Below are positions 51,082-58,934 of a stretch of DNA of 64,000 bases, in pieces; the stretch's first letter is position 1, and each line of letters starts with the position of its first letter. A model generated the notes under the pieces. That model did no database searches. It was not told the DNA's origin and saw only the letters and a list, made by a program, of their open reading frames with translations. The position numbers and the translations under genes were made by a program. The stretch spans positions 1 to 64,000 of the forward strand of contig NZ_JAAAPL010000003.1 in NCBI RefSeq assembly GCF_011317445.1, in the 5' to 3' direction. The DNA is from Chelativorans multitrophicus (GTDB lineage Bacteria > Pseudomonadota > Alphaproteobacteria > Rhizobiales > Rhizobiaceae).

Positions 51082-51238
51082 CCCTGCAAAGAAGCTGGTT
51101 CACCTCGTCAGGCCGGAGCTTCCCATTCCGGCAAACGCGGCATGGAAAGCGACGCGGGTAAATCAGGTAGTCGATGGGCGAGAGGCGGCAGTACGGACAG
51201 ATGTCGTAGTACGCGCCCCCTCGTGGATTTGTGCGCAT
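51056..51238 (-). CDS. Small double-CxxC protein
   Basis: 60 residues with two CxxC pairs (DICPYCRLSPIDYLIYP and FPCRVCRNGKLRP), the form of a zinc ribbon. It overlaps the 5' end of the coupling-protein gene by 26 bp. Gene-like spacing of the pairs supports a real product; function unknown. Confidence 0.55.
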   Translation of the reverse strand: MRTNPRGGAYYDICPYCRLSPIDYLIYPRRFPCRVCRNGKLRPDEVNQLLCRGVHSGPRF

Positions 51239-51322
51239 GGGATCACCTTCGTCCTCAAACTGGTTGGCGTCTGCTGACTGGGAGGGCGGGACAACGGATC
51301 GCCCCGCCAGGGGCCGCGCGGC

Positions 51323-51463
51323 TTACTTCTTGCCGCGCGCTGCGTTGCCCGCGTTCACACCGGCATCGGTGCTTTGCTTCTGCTGGGACGGCATGCCGTT
51401 CGTGTTGACCTTGCCGCCGTTGACGCCGGTTTTGTAACCGTGGCTGTAAGCGTTGCTGTTCAT
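51323..51463 (-). CDS. Small polar peptide, unknown
   Basis: 46 residues, Gly/Asn/Lys-rich (MNSNAYSHGYKTGVNGGKVN, then PSQQKQSTDAGVNAGNAARG), probably disordered. A good AAGGAG ribosome site lies 8 bp before the ATG at 51461-51463. Composition unlike random GC-rich frames supports a gene. Confidence 0.5.
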   Translation of the reverse strand: MNSNAYSHGYKTGVNGGKVNTNGMPSQQKQSTDAGVNAGNAARGKK

Positions 51464-51577
51464 CGCGATCTCCTTGTTCGTCGCGGCGAGACCCTTTCCA
51501 GAATTCGGCTAAGGGCTATGATCGCCTCGCGCGATGAGAGGAAATTTAGGTGATCCCGTACCGCCCGCGCTTGGACA

Positions 51578-52402
51578 GTGACTGGACACTTCATGGATTT
51601 CGTCCGGAGGTTTGAGGACCATCAGGTCGAGCGGATCAGACGCGCGATCCTTGACTATCGCTCGAAACACAAGGTGGGGGATGTCACCCTTGCGAATGAA
51701 ATCGGGAAATACTTGTCGAATAACGTGACTTACGACTCGACCTTGAAAAACATCCAAAGACTACGCAAGGGCAAGCGTATGCGCGGCGCAACATTCCTGA
51801 ACGCCTGCGTCGAGTTCCTTAAAGTTCAGATGGTAACGCCGCCCGAAGAAGAGCTGGGACTGGCGATGAAGCACTTCGTCGGAGATGTCTTTGGGTATGC
51901 GGGGCTCTGGGCCGCCCTTGAAGGCGACTATGTGCTTCGCGTTCTACGCGAAAGGCACTTCGATTCTTCTGCGGCTCTCAGCCAGCCGGGCAGACCGGCA
52001 ATGGGGATCGCGGTTGCTCCGATTGGGAAGCAGCCGGAAGTGGAAAGCGCGCCCGTAATATTGTCCATCGGCCCAGGAGAAGGGCTGGACTACGGGGTTG
52101 CGCGCGAGAGGTACTTTCTTCCCGATGAGAACGGTCCAGAACATGGAAAGACGACGTACTCGGAGGCGAATGCACTGAGCCGACAAGGTGTCTGCCTGCC
52201 GGTCGGCAGCCAGGACATACTCATCATGATCCGCGATTTCCTGTTCAGCCATATGTACGTTCTGAGACGGGAACCGTTCGGATTTTCTGGCGCGATGATA
52301 ATGCCGACGCTGCATGATGTGTTTGCCGTGGACGCGCCTTCGCTAGATCGGCAGTCTCAGTACGATGTTGCATTACAACGAGTGCCACGCTCGTCGGAGT
52401 GA
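51578..52402 (+). CDS. Protein of unknown function, possibly regulatory
   Basis: 274 residues (269 if it starts at MDFVRRF, 51593). The N-terminal 90 residues look like a helical DNA-binding domain (VGDVTLANEIGKYLSNNVTY, then STLKNIQRLRKGKRMRGATF). The remainder is a mixed domain without recognised motifs. It marks the switch to rightward genes and to less GC-rich DNA. The stop overlaps the next start by 4 bp. Confidence 0.7.
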   Translation: MTGHFMDFVRRFEDHQVERIRRAILDYRSKHKVGDVTLANEIGKYLSNNVTYDSTLKNIQRLRKGKRMRGATFLNACVEFLKVQMVTPPEEELGLAMKHFVGDVFGYAGLWAALEGDYVLRVLRERHFDSSAALSQPGRPAMGIAVAPIGKQPEVESAPVILSIGPGEGLDYGVARERYFLPDENGPEHGKTTYSEANALSRQGVCLPVGSQDILIMIRDFLFSHMYVLRREPFGFSGAMIMPTLHDVFAVDAPSLDRQSQYDVALQRVPRSSE

Positions 52403-52593
52403 AGATGATGGACGACGAAATCGAACTAACGATCACGCTTTCGAAGACAGCCTACGAGCGGGCTGCGAAGATGGCACAGGATGCAGATGGCATCGCCGGA
52501 GAGTTCGCTGGCATGCTAACCACCGAAGAGTTCATCGAGCGTTACCTCGAAATCATGCTGGAGCCAGAGACGGCAAAGAAGGCGTCACGCTAA
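52399..52593 (+). CDS. Small acidic protein coupled to the upstream gene
   Basis: 64 residues (MKMMDDEIELTITLSKTAYE, then EFIERYLEIMLEPETAKKAS). The beta-strand then helices resemble a ribbon-helix-helix-like or partner protein. It overlaps the 274-residue gene by 4 bp, which suggests a two-gene unit, possibly regulator and partner. Confidence 0.6.
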   Translation: MKMMDDEIELTITLSKTAYERAAKMAQDADGIAGEFAGMLTTEEFIERYLEIMLEPETAKKASR

Positions 52594-52640
52594 GCATCAT
52601 GCCGTCGCATCTGGATGGCCGTTATCTAGCAGACGCAAGA

Positions 52641-52663
52641 TGTGTGTTGTAGTACAACACACA
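52641..52663. promoter_or_regulatory. Perfect 23-bp palindrome
   Basis: Arms TGTGTGTTGTA and TACAACACACA are exact complements around one central G. It lies 48 bp past the small acidic gene and begins the 570-bp region before the restriction-modification operon. Size and symmetry suggest a dimeric regulator's operator; no nearby copy found. Confidence 0.7.
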
Positions 52664-53230
52664 CTTGGCAAGGGGGCCGCTGCGCACCCCCGTTGCATCC
52701 CCCGGCCTTGGCTCTTTCAGGGGATCGACCCCGTTCCAGAGCCATCAACCGTATCGCCGGTTGACCACTCGCAGGGAGACTTCGCTTCTCCCTGCACCCA
52801 TCGACTTGAGGGCGTTCCTGCCCCCAAGACCCCTGACCATTTCATGGAGACGACTTCATCGAGACCAGGGAGGGGAGCTTTCGCGCTACCCTTACCCTGG
52901 ACCCATCCCATCGACCAAGAGCCTTCGAGCCCCTTGGAACCCTGACCAGTAAGGAGACTTCACTCTCCCTCACTGGACCTCCCATCGACCAACCCTGCGC
53001 GGATTGGATGCCGCCATCTTGCCGAAGATGGACCACGGCCAGGGCTCGCGCCCCCTTGGATCAGCGCCTGAAGGGAGCCACTGAGCCCTCCTGCATCTGC
53101 CTCGCTGCACGGCTCCTCTCTTTGCTGCTAACCACGGCTTCTCCCTGGCCAAGAAACTGTCCACAGCATCTGGGGCCCCCAGAGCCGAAGTCCCTTTACG
53201 AACAGTTTTTTGCAGCACTAAACTGTGGGC
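52664..53230. other. Non-coding region before the restriction-modification operon
   Basis: About 570 bp without a convincing gene. It contains the three-unit hairpin repeat listed separately. Near 53195-53230 it becomes AT-richer (GAACAGTTTTTTGCAG, ACTAAACTGTGG), where the operon promoter probably lies; CTGTNNNNACAG-like half sites are visible but not clear. Confidence 0.5.
52761..52992. repeat. Three imperfect direct repeats, each folding into a hairpin
   Basis: Units start at about 52761, 52833 and 52942 and share TGACCA, GGAGAC, TTC, CTCCC and CCCATCGACC in that order. Unit 1 has a perfect 9-bp stem (GCAGGGAGA 52771-52779, TCTCCCTGC 52787-52795). Unit 3 has CCAGT/ACTGG enclosing GGAGA/TCTCC. 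Unit 2 has CCAGGG/CCCTGG. Could be protein-binding iterons or structured RNA. Confidence 0.7.
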
Positions 53231-53458
53231 ATGGCTAGGCCAAGAGGACGCACGAAGACCGCCCGCGTGACCATCAATCTCGATGATCGCGCATATTCCC
53301 AACTGCTCGCAGTGGCGGGCCGGGATGACATGCCTGTTGCACAGGTAGCCCGTCGTGCTGTCATGGACTTCCTACATCAACAGGAGCAGGCAATTACACA
53401 GGAGTCGCTTCCTCTGGTGCGCACCTATAACCAAAAAACAGAAGGGCGCAGCTCATGA
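53231..53458 (+). CDS. Ribbon-helix-helix protein heading the restriction-modification operon
   Basis: 75 residues. RTKTARVTINLDDRAYSQLL, then MPVAQVARRAVMDFLHQQEQ, is a ribbon-helix-helix fold. It overlaps the first methyltransferase gene by 4 bp. A controller role (delaying nuclease expression on entry to a new host) is a reasonable inference for a DNA-binding protein in this place. The start at 53231 is preferred over the ATG two codons upstream. Confidence 0.75.
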   Translation: MARPRGRTKTARVTINLDDRAYSQLLAVAGRDDMPVAQVARRAVMDFLHQQEQAITQESLPLVRTYNQKTEGRSS

Positions 53459-54636
53459 CCGACTGCCTCGAACCACTTGCTGACGACTTCTCTCCATCAG
53501 CAGACTTTGACCTACCCTCCCGGCCTGAGCATAAAGCATTATCTTCGGTGGATTGGGACTTCCCTAACAGGATCGCGCACAGCGAAATCGAGGGAGTTCA
53601 CCCTTACCCAGCGAAGTTCGTTGCAGAGTTGCCACGGGCGGTTCTCGAATGTCTGCCGGTCCAGCCAGGAACGGCTGTCCTTGATCCGTTCTGCGGCAGC
53701 GGCACGACACTGGTGGAAAGCCAGAGGCGCGGCTTCCGATCTGTTGGGATAGACCTCAACCCCATCGCTTGTCTGATGAGCAGGGTGAAAGTCTCCACCG
53801 CACCGGAGACTCTGGAGGAAGCTGCGCGCAAGGTTCTTTCAGCGGCGGATAGCGTCCGCGATCCGGAAATCCCGGCCATTCCCAATTTGGACCATTGGTT
53901 CCGCAAGGATATTCAGGCCCGCCTCGCTTGCCTGACCGAGGCGATTGCCACTGCCGCTCCTGAGGCCAGAGACATTCTGCGACTAGCTCTCTCTAGCATT
54001 ATCGTCAGGGTTTCAAACCAGGAGAGCGACACTCGTTATGCCGCCATTGCGAAGAATACCACGGCAGACGAAGTGTTTCCGATGTTCAGCCGCGCGGTTG
54101 ATCGCCTTGCTTACGTTCTTCATTCTCGCACTTACGCGCTGTCGCCATCAACTGTGATTGAGGCGGACACATTACAGGTCAATGCTGCTGATGTCGGAGA
54201 GCCAGTTGGCCTCGTCATCACCTCGCCGCCATACCCGAACGCCTACGAGTACTGGCTTTACCATAAATATCGTATGTGGTGGCTGGGCTTCGATCCTATT
54301 GCGGTCAAGGAAAAGGAAATCGGCGCGCGCGCCCATTTCTTCAAGAAAAACCACCATACGGCAGATCATTTTGTGGACCAGATGCGAAAAACGTTCGCTC
54401 TGCTTGAGCAAGTCGTCGTGCCGGGCGGGTATGCCTGTTTCGTCGTGGGCCGCTCCCGCATTCACGGCAAAATTGTCGATAACGCCAAGATTATTGAGAA
54501 CGCCGGACTCGCCACAGGATTTGTACCCGTGTTCCTCAAAGACAGAGTCCTGTCGGCAAACCGGAAGTCCTTTAATCTTTCACATGCCAACATAAAGAAG
54601 GAGACGGTGCTTGTGCTGCGGAGGGATGCGGCATGA
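53455..54636 (+). CDS. DNA methyltransferase M1 (TSPPY type)
   Basis: 393 residues. AdoMet motif VLDPFCGSGTTLVESQRRGF lies near residue 80 and the catalytic motif LVITSPPYPNAYEYW near 255. The order and the TSPPY form indicate N4-cytosine or N6-adenine methylation. It opens with GVHPYPAKFVAELPRAVLEC, a segment seen in this subgroup. With the adjacent second enzyme it could methylate the two strands of an asymmetric site. Confidence 0.92.
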   Translation: MTDCLEPLADDFSPSADFDLPSRPEHKALSSVDWDFPNRIAHSEIEGVHPYPAKFVAELPRAVLECLPVQPGTAVLDPFCGSGTTLVESQRRGFRSVGIDLNPIACLMSRVKVSTAPETLEEAARKVLSAADSVRDPEIPAIPNLDHWFRKDIQARLACLTEAIATAAPEARDILRLALSSIIVRVSNQESDTRYAAIAKNTTADEVFPMFSRAVDRLAYVLHSRTYALSPSTVIEADTLQVNAADVGEPVGLVITSPPYPNAYEYWLYHKYRMWWLGFDPIAVKEKEIGARAHFFKKNHHTADHFVDQMRKTFALLEQVVVPGGYACFVVGRSRIHGKIVDNAKIIENAGLATGFVPVFLKDRVLSANRKSFNLSHANIKKETVLVLRRDAA

Positions 54637-56120
54637 TCCGTTTAACGTGGCACAACTATCGCTACTATCCCTACGAGCGGGATCTTGCGGCCCGTGAAAT
54701 CTCCGCTTTATTCGATGGAGTGAAGCTGCGCGAGGTGCCCGAGGGCATCGAAATTCTTGATCCGGTTGATTGCGAAAGCGCGGCGCGGCTCACGTACTTC
54801 TCGCAGGCGATCAACGGGCACGGAGCTGTGGAGACAACTCAGGCCCGTCTCGAAGATGCTGCTCGCCTCGGAAAAAATAGGCAAGCGACAAGGTACTCTG
54901 TTCATGGACTTCACGAGTACAAGGGGAAATTCAATCCGCAGGTCGTCAGGGCGCTACTCAACATCTTTGAAGTCTCGCCCGGTCAGCGGGTCCTTGATCC
55001 GTTCTGTGGCAGTGGAACCACATTGGTCGAGTGCGCGCACTCTCGCGCGATAGGCTACGGCACCGACATCAATCCGCTGGCCGTCTATATCGCACAGGCG
55101 AAGCTTCAAGCACTCGTCACGCCGGTGGCGGCCTTCCGGGCAGTGGAATCCCGGCTCTCTGCCTCGCTGAAGCGCACCAAGCGCTGGAAGGTGATCAAGG
55201 ACACTGGTCCCCGTGCTGCATACCTTCAGTCCTGGTTCGATGATGACGTTCTGGCTGAACTCGAAGGCATCCGGTTGAAAATCGAAGAGATCGCGGGAGA
55301 CCTCGCGCCGGTCTTCCTAGTCATAGCCAGTAACCTTTTGCGTGATTATTCGCAGCAGGACCCGAACGACCTCCGCATCAGACGGCGAAAGTCGCCTCTG
55401 CCCGAAACGCCGTTCAGCGAGGCGCTTCTCGCCGCAACTTTCCAGACGCTGGAACGGATCGAGGCTGCACAGGCGGTCTTGGGAACCTCGCTCCCCGTAG
55501 GCAAAGCTTTGCTCTGCGATGTGGGCCAGCTTTCAATCAAAGCCGTGGGCGGTCGGTTTGACGCCGCCATCACCAGCCCGCCTTATGCGATGGCGCTTCC
55601 CTACATCGACACGCAACGGCTGTCACTTGTATGGCTGAAACTGGTCGAGCCCGAGCAGATTTTGAGCCTGGAGGCTGAGCTTATTGGCAGCCGCGAGCTG
55701 CGCGGGAACGCTCGACGGGCACTGCCTGCACAACTGGAAAACAACCAGGACAATCTTCCCGAGGAGCAGGCCAATTATTGTCTGCGCCTCCAGCATGCGC
55801 TTGGCCAAGATGACGGATTTCGGCGCCAGGCCGTGCCGATGCTGTTGTATCGGTATTTCGCCTCCATGAAAGGCAGCTTCAAAGCCGTCAAGAGGGTTAT
55901 GAACCGCCGCGCCCCGTTCGGGCTGATCGTGGGTCACAACCACACGACCCTCGGCGGCATCCGCTGGGACATTGATACACCGTCGCATCTAGCGAGCCTT
56001 GCCGCAGCCGAGGGCTGGAGTGTTGAAGAGCTGATGCCCCTGCAAACTTATCATCGCTACGGCTACCACATGAGCAATGCCGTCGCCGCTGAAACTCTCA
56101 TCGTGCTGCGAAACAAATGA
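54633..56120 (+). CDS. DNA methyltransferase M2 (TSPPY type)
   Basis: 495 residues. YKGKFNPQVVRALLNIFEV, then VLDPFCGSGTTLVECAHSRA near residue 125, and FDAAITSPPYAMALPYIDTQ near 315. It resembles M1 in layout but is a distinct enzyme, about 100 residues longer. It overlaps M1 and the nuclease gene by 4 bp each, so all are made together. Confidence 0.92.
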   Translation: MIRLTWHNYRYYPYERDLAAREISALFDGVKLREVPEGIEILDPVDCESAARLTYFSQAINGHGAVETTQARLEDAARLGKNRQATRYSVHGLHEYKGKFNPQVVRALLNIFEVSPGQRVLDPFCGSGTTLVECAHSRAIGYGTDINPLAVYIAQAKLQALVTPVAAFRAVESRLSASLKRTKRWKVIKDTGPRAAYLQSWFDDDVLAELEGIRLKIEEIAGDLAPVFLVIASNLLRDYSQQDPNDLRIRRRKSPLPETPFSEALLAATFQTLERIEAAQAVLGTSLPVGKALLCDVGQLSIKAVGGRFDAAITSPPYAMALPYIDTQRLSLVWLKLVEPEQILSLEAELIGSRELRGNARRALPAQLENNQDNLPEEQANYCLRLQHALGQDDGFRRQAVPMLLYRYFASMKGSFKAVKRVMNRRAPFGLIVGHNHTTLGGIRWDIDTPSHLASLAAAEGWSVEELMPLQTYHRYGYHMSNAVAAETLIVLRNK

Positions 56121-57208
56121 ACGAGCTGACGCTTCATCCGAATGTTTATGCGACCGGCCAAAGCAAGGGGTTGGTTTCAATCCTAGAGCGCGTCTGGCTC
56201 AGGGAGCAGCCGGTTGGCGAAGGCACTCTGTACCTGATGTCGGGTTTCGCAAACTATAACGGGGGCGTTCGCTTCTATCCCGTGTTCCGGCACCACATCG
56301 AAAGGGGTGGGAAGGTCGTGGCGATCTTCGGCGGCAGTACAAGGCAGAACCTGAGCAGCAAGCAGGTTGTCGCCGAGCTATTGGACTGTGGAGCCGAGGT
56401 CCACATCGTCAACCGCAAGCGGCTTATGCATGCCAAGAGTTACGGGTCGAAGACGAACGAGGGCCAAATGGTCGTTGTCACCAGCGGGAACTTCACGGGA
56501 CCTGGCATGGCACAAAATGTCGAAATGGCCGTGCTGCTCGACCGACCCACAACGCATAACCTAGGATTCTGCTGGGATGAGATGGTCACTAGCATGCTCG
56601 CGCAGCGTTGGGATATGTACCAGCCGACCTTGACCGATAGAACGGCCCCAGCATGGCAGCTCCTATATGATGAGGAGGCAGGCGCGATTGTTCTCGATGA
56701 GACGGACGAGGTCACCATGATCCTCCGGCTCGGGCATGCAGATACAGCCCGGATCAATGCCGTTCCGGGCTCCATAGCCGGTAGGGGAACACAGTATTTC
56801 TGGCTTAGCCGCGACTGCTACGACTTTTTTCCGGCTCTAACGATCCTCAACGAGCGGGGCCATAAGCGGACTTACTCTTGTCTCATCCAAATGAACTTTG
56901 TTGACATTGGAAGAGAGGAAGAAATTCGGGTTACGTTCGAGGCGGAGAACAATCTCGATTTTCGGCTTGGAACTGGCCCATATCGCTACACCGGCGTTGC
57001 GCGCGAGGGCGACCTTGCCGCTATATCACGGGTTGGCGAAAGCCGATACGAACTTAGGATATACCGGCAGGGAACCGACCTTTTTAGAAGATTATCGCCA
57101 TACGCAATAAACTTCATAGGCCATCAAGGAAAGCAATACGGCTTCATTTCAAATCAAGAGTTTCAGGACGCCATAGGTACGCGGATTGGTAGGCGGCTGC
57201 ACTCTTGA
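56117..57208 (+). CDS. PLD-family restriction endonuclease (BfiI/NgoFVII type)
   Basis: 363 residues. The N-terminal half has one HKD-like motif: HAKSYGSK with His105 and Lys107, then TSGNFTGPGM with Asn125. This is the pattern of phospholipase D-type nucleases that cut without metal ions and need a dimer to build one active site. The C-terminal half (from about residue 200) is a probable DNA-recognition domain. Length equals that of BfiI (358). Two methylases for one nuclease fit an asymmetric recognition site. Confidence 0.87.
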   Translation: MNELTLHPNVYATGQSKGLVSILERVWLREQPVGEGTLYLMSGFANYNGGVRFYPVFRHHIERGGKVVAIFGGSTRQNLSSKQVVAELLDCGAEVHIVNRKRLMHAKSYGSKTNEGQMVVVTSGNFTGPGMAQNVEMAVLLDRPTTHNLGFCWDEMVTSMLAQRWDMYQPTLTDRTAPAWQLLYDEEAGAIVLDETDEVTMILRLGHADTARINAVPGSIAGRGTQYFWLSRDCYDFFPALTILNERGHKRTYSCLIQMNFVDIGREEEIRVTFEAENNLDFRLGTGPYRYTGVAREGDLAAISRVGESRYELRIYRQGTDLFRRLSPYAINFIGHQGKQYGFISNQEFQDAIGTRIGRRLHS

Positions 57209-57568
57209 AGGTTCGCCGCCGGGAATTTACCGCAGTGTGACCTTTGCTGTCCGTCCGATCTAATCTTTTGCTACCCTGATCCGCTGACTTTCCCTTGCCT
57301 GTGTCGCGGCCTGCGGCCCCATCACCCGTGAAGATTAAGCCCTCCGCTCGTTGGTGCGCCACAGACTTAAAGTGCTGCGCAAGACTACTTTCGGCAAAGG
57401 CTTGACGACGCTTGCAGAATCTTGCACGATTGTGTTGGCATTCAGTGCATGCCGGTGTGTCCGCCACGCAAAGCTACGCAGCACTTTCCTTCAATTATAA
57501 GATTCCAGCCCAATCGTGGGATCTGGTTAGTAGCGGACACCTAGTCAGATCCCATTTGGAAATGGATC
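57209..57568. other. Intergenic region, no gene seen
   Basis: 360 bp of moderate GC. A leftward frame (57144-57467) holds a CTECQ...C pattern, but it runs into the nuclease gene and has no ribosome site. An AT-rich stretch near 57485-57505 probably holds the promoter of the next gene. Confidence 0.5.
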
Positions 57569-58723
57569 ATGACTAAGAAGAACGAAATCGACACACTCAA
57601 GACACTCGGAAAGCGGTATGCGCGGGCAAACCGGATTCCGCAACACGAAGCACTCAATGCGATTGCGGCTGAGCTGAAGTTTGCGCATTGGACGCAACTG
57701 GCAGCTAAAGCTAAGCAGGGCTGGCTCCCGAGTACAGAGCAACTGGCGCAGGCCGAGGCGTTTGTTCGTCAGTCTCATCCAGGCGCGGGTGAACAAGAAA
57801 GGTTCATCGACAAGAGCTTCTCCCGTCCAGTCTACGAGCCGATCAGACAGGGAAAGATCGGCGATCACCCGTATCGGGTTTTTGAATTGTTCGGTGACAT
57901 ACGCATGGAAGGCAACGGATGGCGCATCCTTGTTGGCGAAGCACTGTTCTCGCAGCCGATTGTTGAGATCGAAGAACCGCATTCTGACACCAGCCCTGTA
58001 CGCAAACGCGATTTCCTGGACGCAGCACTAGTGATCGCAGATGAGGAAGCGACCAAGGTGCGTGCAGGGATTTCTTCCGACTGGCCAAGACGTTCCACCA
58101 AACCTGATGCCGAAGGGGTCGTGCTACATCCACTGTTCGGAGAGCGGTCTGCCGAATGGTTTTGCCTACATTGCGACGGCAAGATCACGGGTGCACGGCT
58201 TGCGGAGAACCTTTGGCACTGCCCTGGCTGCGGCGCATCTCCCATCGACATCTTTTCTACGCCCGCTTGGTTGGAAGGCTCCGAAGTGGACCCAAAACCT
58301 GTTCCACAGCCTATGGCACGGCAGCGGCCTGAGCCCACGATCATAGTGGTGGACTCACGGCCCACACTGACGCTCAACGTAAAGAGCATTACCATGCTCT
58401 TGCGCACTGCTTTGCTTGAAGACGCGGCGACACCCGCAGAGCGACTTGGTGCGCTGTTGGCAGAGATTTTCGTCGATGACGAAGGCGATGCATACATTGT
58501 GCTGGATGAAGACCTTTGGCCTGATTCCAAGGAGCCCGAGGCAGCGCTTTCGGTTGCCGAATTGCTCGGTGCGGAGCTGGAAATCAGCGCAACGTGTATG
58601 AGTGCTCCTTTTGCATGGCCTGACTTAGGACATGTGACAACCAGCACGCGGGAATATGTTCAACTGTTGTTGGAAGCCCACGAACAGCAGGGTGTCATTC
58701 GTCGCCAGAGCGAAGGCGAGTGA
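57569..58723 (+). CDS. Unknown protein with a glyoxalase-like N-terminal motif and zinc ribbon
   Basis: 384 residues. The first 55 (TLKTLGKRYARANRIPQHEA, then LNAIAAELKFAHWTQLAAKA) resemble a short helical motif found at the start of glyoxalase-superfamily and related stress proteins. A zinc ribbon follows near residue 200 (WFCLHCDGK, then WHCPGCGASP). The rest is acidic and unassigned. It stands alone between two defence operons. Confidence 0.65.
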   Translation: MTKKNEIDTLKTLGKRYARANRIPQHEALNAIAAELKFAHWTQLAAKAKQGWLPSTEQLAQAEAFVRQSHPGAGEQERFIDKSFSRPVYEPIRQGKIGDHPYRVFELFGDIRMEGNGWRILVGEALFSQPIVEIEEPHSDTSPVRKRDFLDAALVIADEEATKVRAGISSDWPRRSTKPDAEGVVLHPLFGERSAEWFCLHCDGKITGARLAENLWHCPGCGASPIDIFSTPAWLEGSEVDPKPVPQPMARQRPEPTIIVVDSRPTLTLNVKSITMLLRTALLEDAATPAERLGALLAEIFVDDEGDAYIVLDEDLWPDSKEPEAALSVAELLGAELEISATCMSAPFAWPDLGHVTTSTREYVQLLLEAHEQQGVIRRQSEGE

Positions 58724-58934
58724 CTTTGTATTTTGTCGCGCCCTCCAACGGACGTAGGAGGCCCGGGCTGTCGCGAACCGAGCCCGCCGGTGGCGGTCTC
58801 GGCCATTCGGCTTCCATCCGTTGCGCAAGATCAGTCGCCAGCTCTCACTGGTGCGCGGGAGCGTTGGATCGGGGACGGGTCCCTTCTGTCTGTAGAAGGA
58901 ACTGGTGCATTCCGCCTACCCGAGAGGGGATGAC

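Noticed and set aside
52640-52952. Two overlapping rightward frames of about 100 codons in the repeat region
   Set aside because: They translate the hairpin repeats, are Pro/Ser-rich and lack ribosome sites.
57144-57467. Leftward frame with a CTECQ...C pattern
   Set aside because: Runs into the end of the nuclease gene, no ribosome site, composition not gene-like.
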